A stretch of DNA of 64,000 nt. Origin: Clavulina sp. PMI_390 (lineage: Eukaryota; Basidiomycota; Agaricomycetes; Cantharellales; Hydnaceae). Numbering within the stretch: position 1 is the stretch's first letter; the number at the start of each line of letters is the position of its first letter. The notes below the pieces were generated by a model. The model was not told the origin of the DNA and did not search any database. It saw nothing but the letters and a program-made list of their open reading frames with translations. Positions 61,955 to 64,000 of this stretch are shown here, piece after piece. Both the position numbers and the translations under genes were made by a program. Where the stretch lies: positions 1-64,000 of the forward strand of contig WIDE01000021.1 of assembly GCA_015039315.1 (NCBI GenBank), in the 5' to 3' direction.

Positions 61955-63519
61955 ATGACTTCCCTGGCCCAACCTCGAGTTGAGGACCATCCTTCACCAT
62001 TGAGCCATGCTCTATCCATACCTTCATGGGAGCGCCTTCCTGAAGAGATGTGGTTCGAAATATTTGATGCGTTTAGCCACTTGGAGAGGCGTCAGTCTTT
62101 ACGCAACCTCGCTCTGACGAATCGTAAACTGAACACATTGTGCAATCATGTGTTTTGGAAGTTTTTCACTCTACCACTTCATTTTAAATCTAATTCTCGG
62201 GGGCGCGGGCTCGTATTCTTCACCAAGTTTCTCCTCTCCTCCCCTGAACGCGCCCGATGTATTAGAAGACTTACCCTCGAGGTCGACCCGATCAAGCCGC
62301 AAAATCGTGAACAAGCTCATTGGCTAGCGCAGGAATTTCATGACCAGCTCCGCAGAATACTCTCCATGATGACGGGAGTAAAACATCTTCACATATCTTT
62401 CATCAATTCTCCCGAATCCGAGGATCCGGGCTTCGCTCCAATCCGCATCGAACCCCACCTTCTTCCCGACACCCTACCCATGATTAACGACGGCGAAGAT
62501 CCCTCTACCTCTGTATGGAACCTTCTCGTATCGTGGCTCCCGACCGTTGAGCTGGAATCTTTAGATACCTGGAGTGTCTCTTTCGAGAGACTCGTCACCA
62601 TTCTCAGGTTGTGCCCTTCGATCATTTCCATCAACTTCAGCCCCCCCAAGTGGGACAAACCCCCTCCCACACTAAAACTTCCCCCTTGTAAATTCGTTGA
62701 AAGGGTGAACCGGACACAGGTCTGTGCACCCTCGTCCTTCGAGATGACCTATCATGTGCTTGAAGCTTGCGACTCAATATCTTCATTGACCGTTGGTTCC
62801 CCTCTCCACGACTCACCAAAACTGGGAATCTGGCATCGTCCCTTCCCAGCACTTCGAATCATCCACTTTGCAGATGAAGAAACCCACAACGTGGAATTAA
62901 TGCTTGCCGGAGCCCCATCGCTCCTTCCATCCCTTGTCGCTGTGTCAGAGGGATTGGGCAGTCCTTACAGACACGACTCATTTGCCAACAGGTTTCATTT
63001 GATCCAGGGTCGAGTTGCAACGATATTCGAGCTGGTCCCGTCATTAAAGACGTATATCATCTTCTGGAAAAATGATCAATATGCCCTTAAGGGGGACTTC
63101 TCAGACTTCCAAGACGCCATCGGAATGCTGGAAGCTAGTTTCGCGACCATTCCCTTGGCTCGTGGGGCCCTTCGCATCATTAATGAATACCGTCTTTCGT
63201 GCGGTGACCGTTGGATATCCTGGGTATTCCATAGGGATACCTTTGGTTTCTGGTCTTTCTACCAGGTTGACTCGGGGATTGTGCCTGGTGTAACTCTCCT
63301 GCAGCGCGAACATTTTTACCTTGATACTTCCGCAGCAGTGCCTTCGAAAGGTATGTCTGTTTCATGGTCCTTGATGTGGCACGTTAATAACTGATGAGAT
63401 AATGCCTGTTATAAGGTTGTCTCTTATTTTCTGGAATTACCACAGTAAATATAGCTGGCCCATCAAGACATCACAGCTATATCTTCCGTCCCAGCGCCAC
63501 CAACCACGACGATGATTAG
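61955..63519 (+). CDS. F-box-like protein with leucine-rich region (489 aa)
   Basis: Probable SCF adaptor. Exon 1 is 61955-63350 and exon 2 is 63446-63519; the intron is GTATGT..CACAG and the frame closes to 490 codons. The N-terminal motif WERLPEEMWFEIFDAFSHLE, with LRNLALTNRKLNTLCNHVFW, is a standard F-box followed by the post-F-box helix. The rest is a leucine-rich, repeat-like body (LTLEVDPI, VKHLHISFINS, LESLDTWSVSF, IISINFSPPKW, ISSLTVGSPL). The short last exon is polar and ends ATNHDDD. It is not closely related to the F-box genes at 15547-17644 and from 63830. The target is unknown. Confidence 0.82.
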
Positions 63520-63829
63520 CTACTCATTTCCCAACATGTTCTTTTCGACTAAATTACCATGTACATGTAATAACTTGTAATGTAGTGTACGAAATGTGGC
63601 GATTATTTGCTCGCTTCGGGTCCAGTATCATGGTACTCGTGTACAGTGTTCCATTATCTAACGGTCCTCGAACTTTGGTGGTTGAGCACGGGTTTGGCAT
63701 CCTTGCGAGGTGACAGTTCCCACGCTGCAAGTCACACCTTCTCGTGGGCACTGGCTCCGATTTTTCGACGCTTTTTTGTGCTGTGAACAACGCCATTTTG
63801 ACCTTCGAAATCCCCTCAGTACCTACGCC
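63520..63829. other. Intergenic region
   Basis: About 310 bases with the 3' flank of the F-box-like gene and the promoter of the next. Nothing further was recognised. Confidence 0.5.
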
Positions 63830-64000
63830 ATGAGCGTTGATCCTACTGTCCTCCAAACTCTCTTAGATGCGCATAAAGCTCTGGCCGGAAATATCAAACA
63901 GCTACCTCCCCAACCTCACATCCTATCTCTCAGCCCATCCGAGCGGGCAGAGTTTAAGGGTACAGTAGAGCAAGCCAATAACAGCCTGGCTAATCTTACT
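63830..64000 (+). CDS. F-box-like protein, 5' part only (paralog of 15547-17644)
   Basis: The ATG at 63830 opens MSVDPTVLQTLLDAHKALAG and continues HILSLSPSERAEFKGTVEQA to the window edge. It matches the first 55 residues of the minus-strand gene at 15547-17644 (MSVDPTILNQLLDAHKAL, HILSLHPAQRADF). It is therefore the start of a second member of that family, at the far end of the window and in opposite orientation. The F-box itself would lie just beyond the window. Confidence 0.8.
   Translation, partial: MSVDPTVLQTLLDAHKALAGNIKQLPPQPHILSLSPSERAEFKGTVEQANNSLANLT

Overview
The window is nuclear DNA of a filamentous basidiomycete, most likely an agaricomycete. Genes carry many short introns (about 45-70 bases, GT..AG). 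The gene families are also typical: forkhead and Zn2Cys6 regulators, F-box leucine-rich proteins, BCS1-like AAA proteins and secreted glycosidase-fold proteins. Placement near Rhizoctonia-like Cantharellales is only a guess from gene content. No tRNA, rRNA or CRISPR array was seen.

Layout. 1-3825: two tandem Zn2Cys6 regulator paralogs on the minus strand; the first runs off the window. 4499-7886: a minus-strand TFIIB-like gene, broken by an in-frame stop and by a 2062-base terminal-inverted-repeat element (5582-7643) that looks hAT-like. 9265-9897: a small secreted protein. 11089-12729: an Sds3-like histone deacetylase complex subunit. 14026-15310: a membrane-anchored protein. 15547-17644: an F-box-like protein, divergent from a forkhead factor (18233-22348). 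23122-25329: a BCS1-type AAA ATPase. 26119-28630: a third Zn2Cys6 regulator. 29059-32240: Cdc48/p97. 32704-36306: Pat1, the mRNA-decay factor.

37-41.2 kb is accessory: a diverged tandem duplication of about 2.1 kb, each unit carrying a small secreted precursor gene whose later exons begin with Lys-Arg. 42356-44003 is a 3-ketoacyl-CoA thiolase. 45316-47878 is a multi-exon gene that may have a nucleotidyltransferase fold. 48165-52573 holds two tandem secreted Asp-box (sialidase-fold) proteins. 53288-55338 is serine hydroxymethyltransferase with a possible second in-frame start. 55965-57253 is a multi-pass membrane protein and 57585-61532 a large disordered basic protein. 61955-63519 is an F-box-like protein, and from 63830 a second F-box gene starts that is a paralog of the one at 15547-17644.

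The window mixes housekeeping genes (Cdc48, Pat1, thiolase, SHMT, Sds3) with fast-evolving secreted and regulatory families that sit in tandem pairs. The most notable signals are the interrupted TFIIB copy with its 5-base microexon, and the paired precursor genes with Lys-Arg-starting exons. Gene models for 1710-3825, 9265-9897, 11089-12729, 15547-17644, 18233-22348, 42356-44003 and 61955-63519 were joined by hand and close exactly in frame; the other multi-exon spans are less finely resolved.
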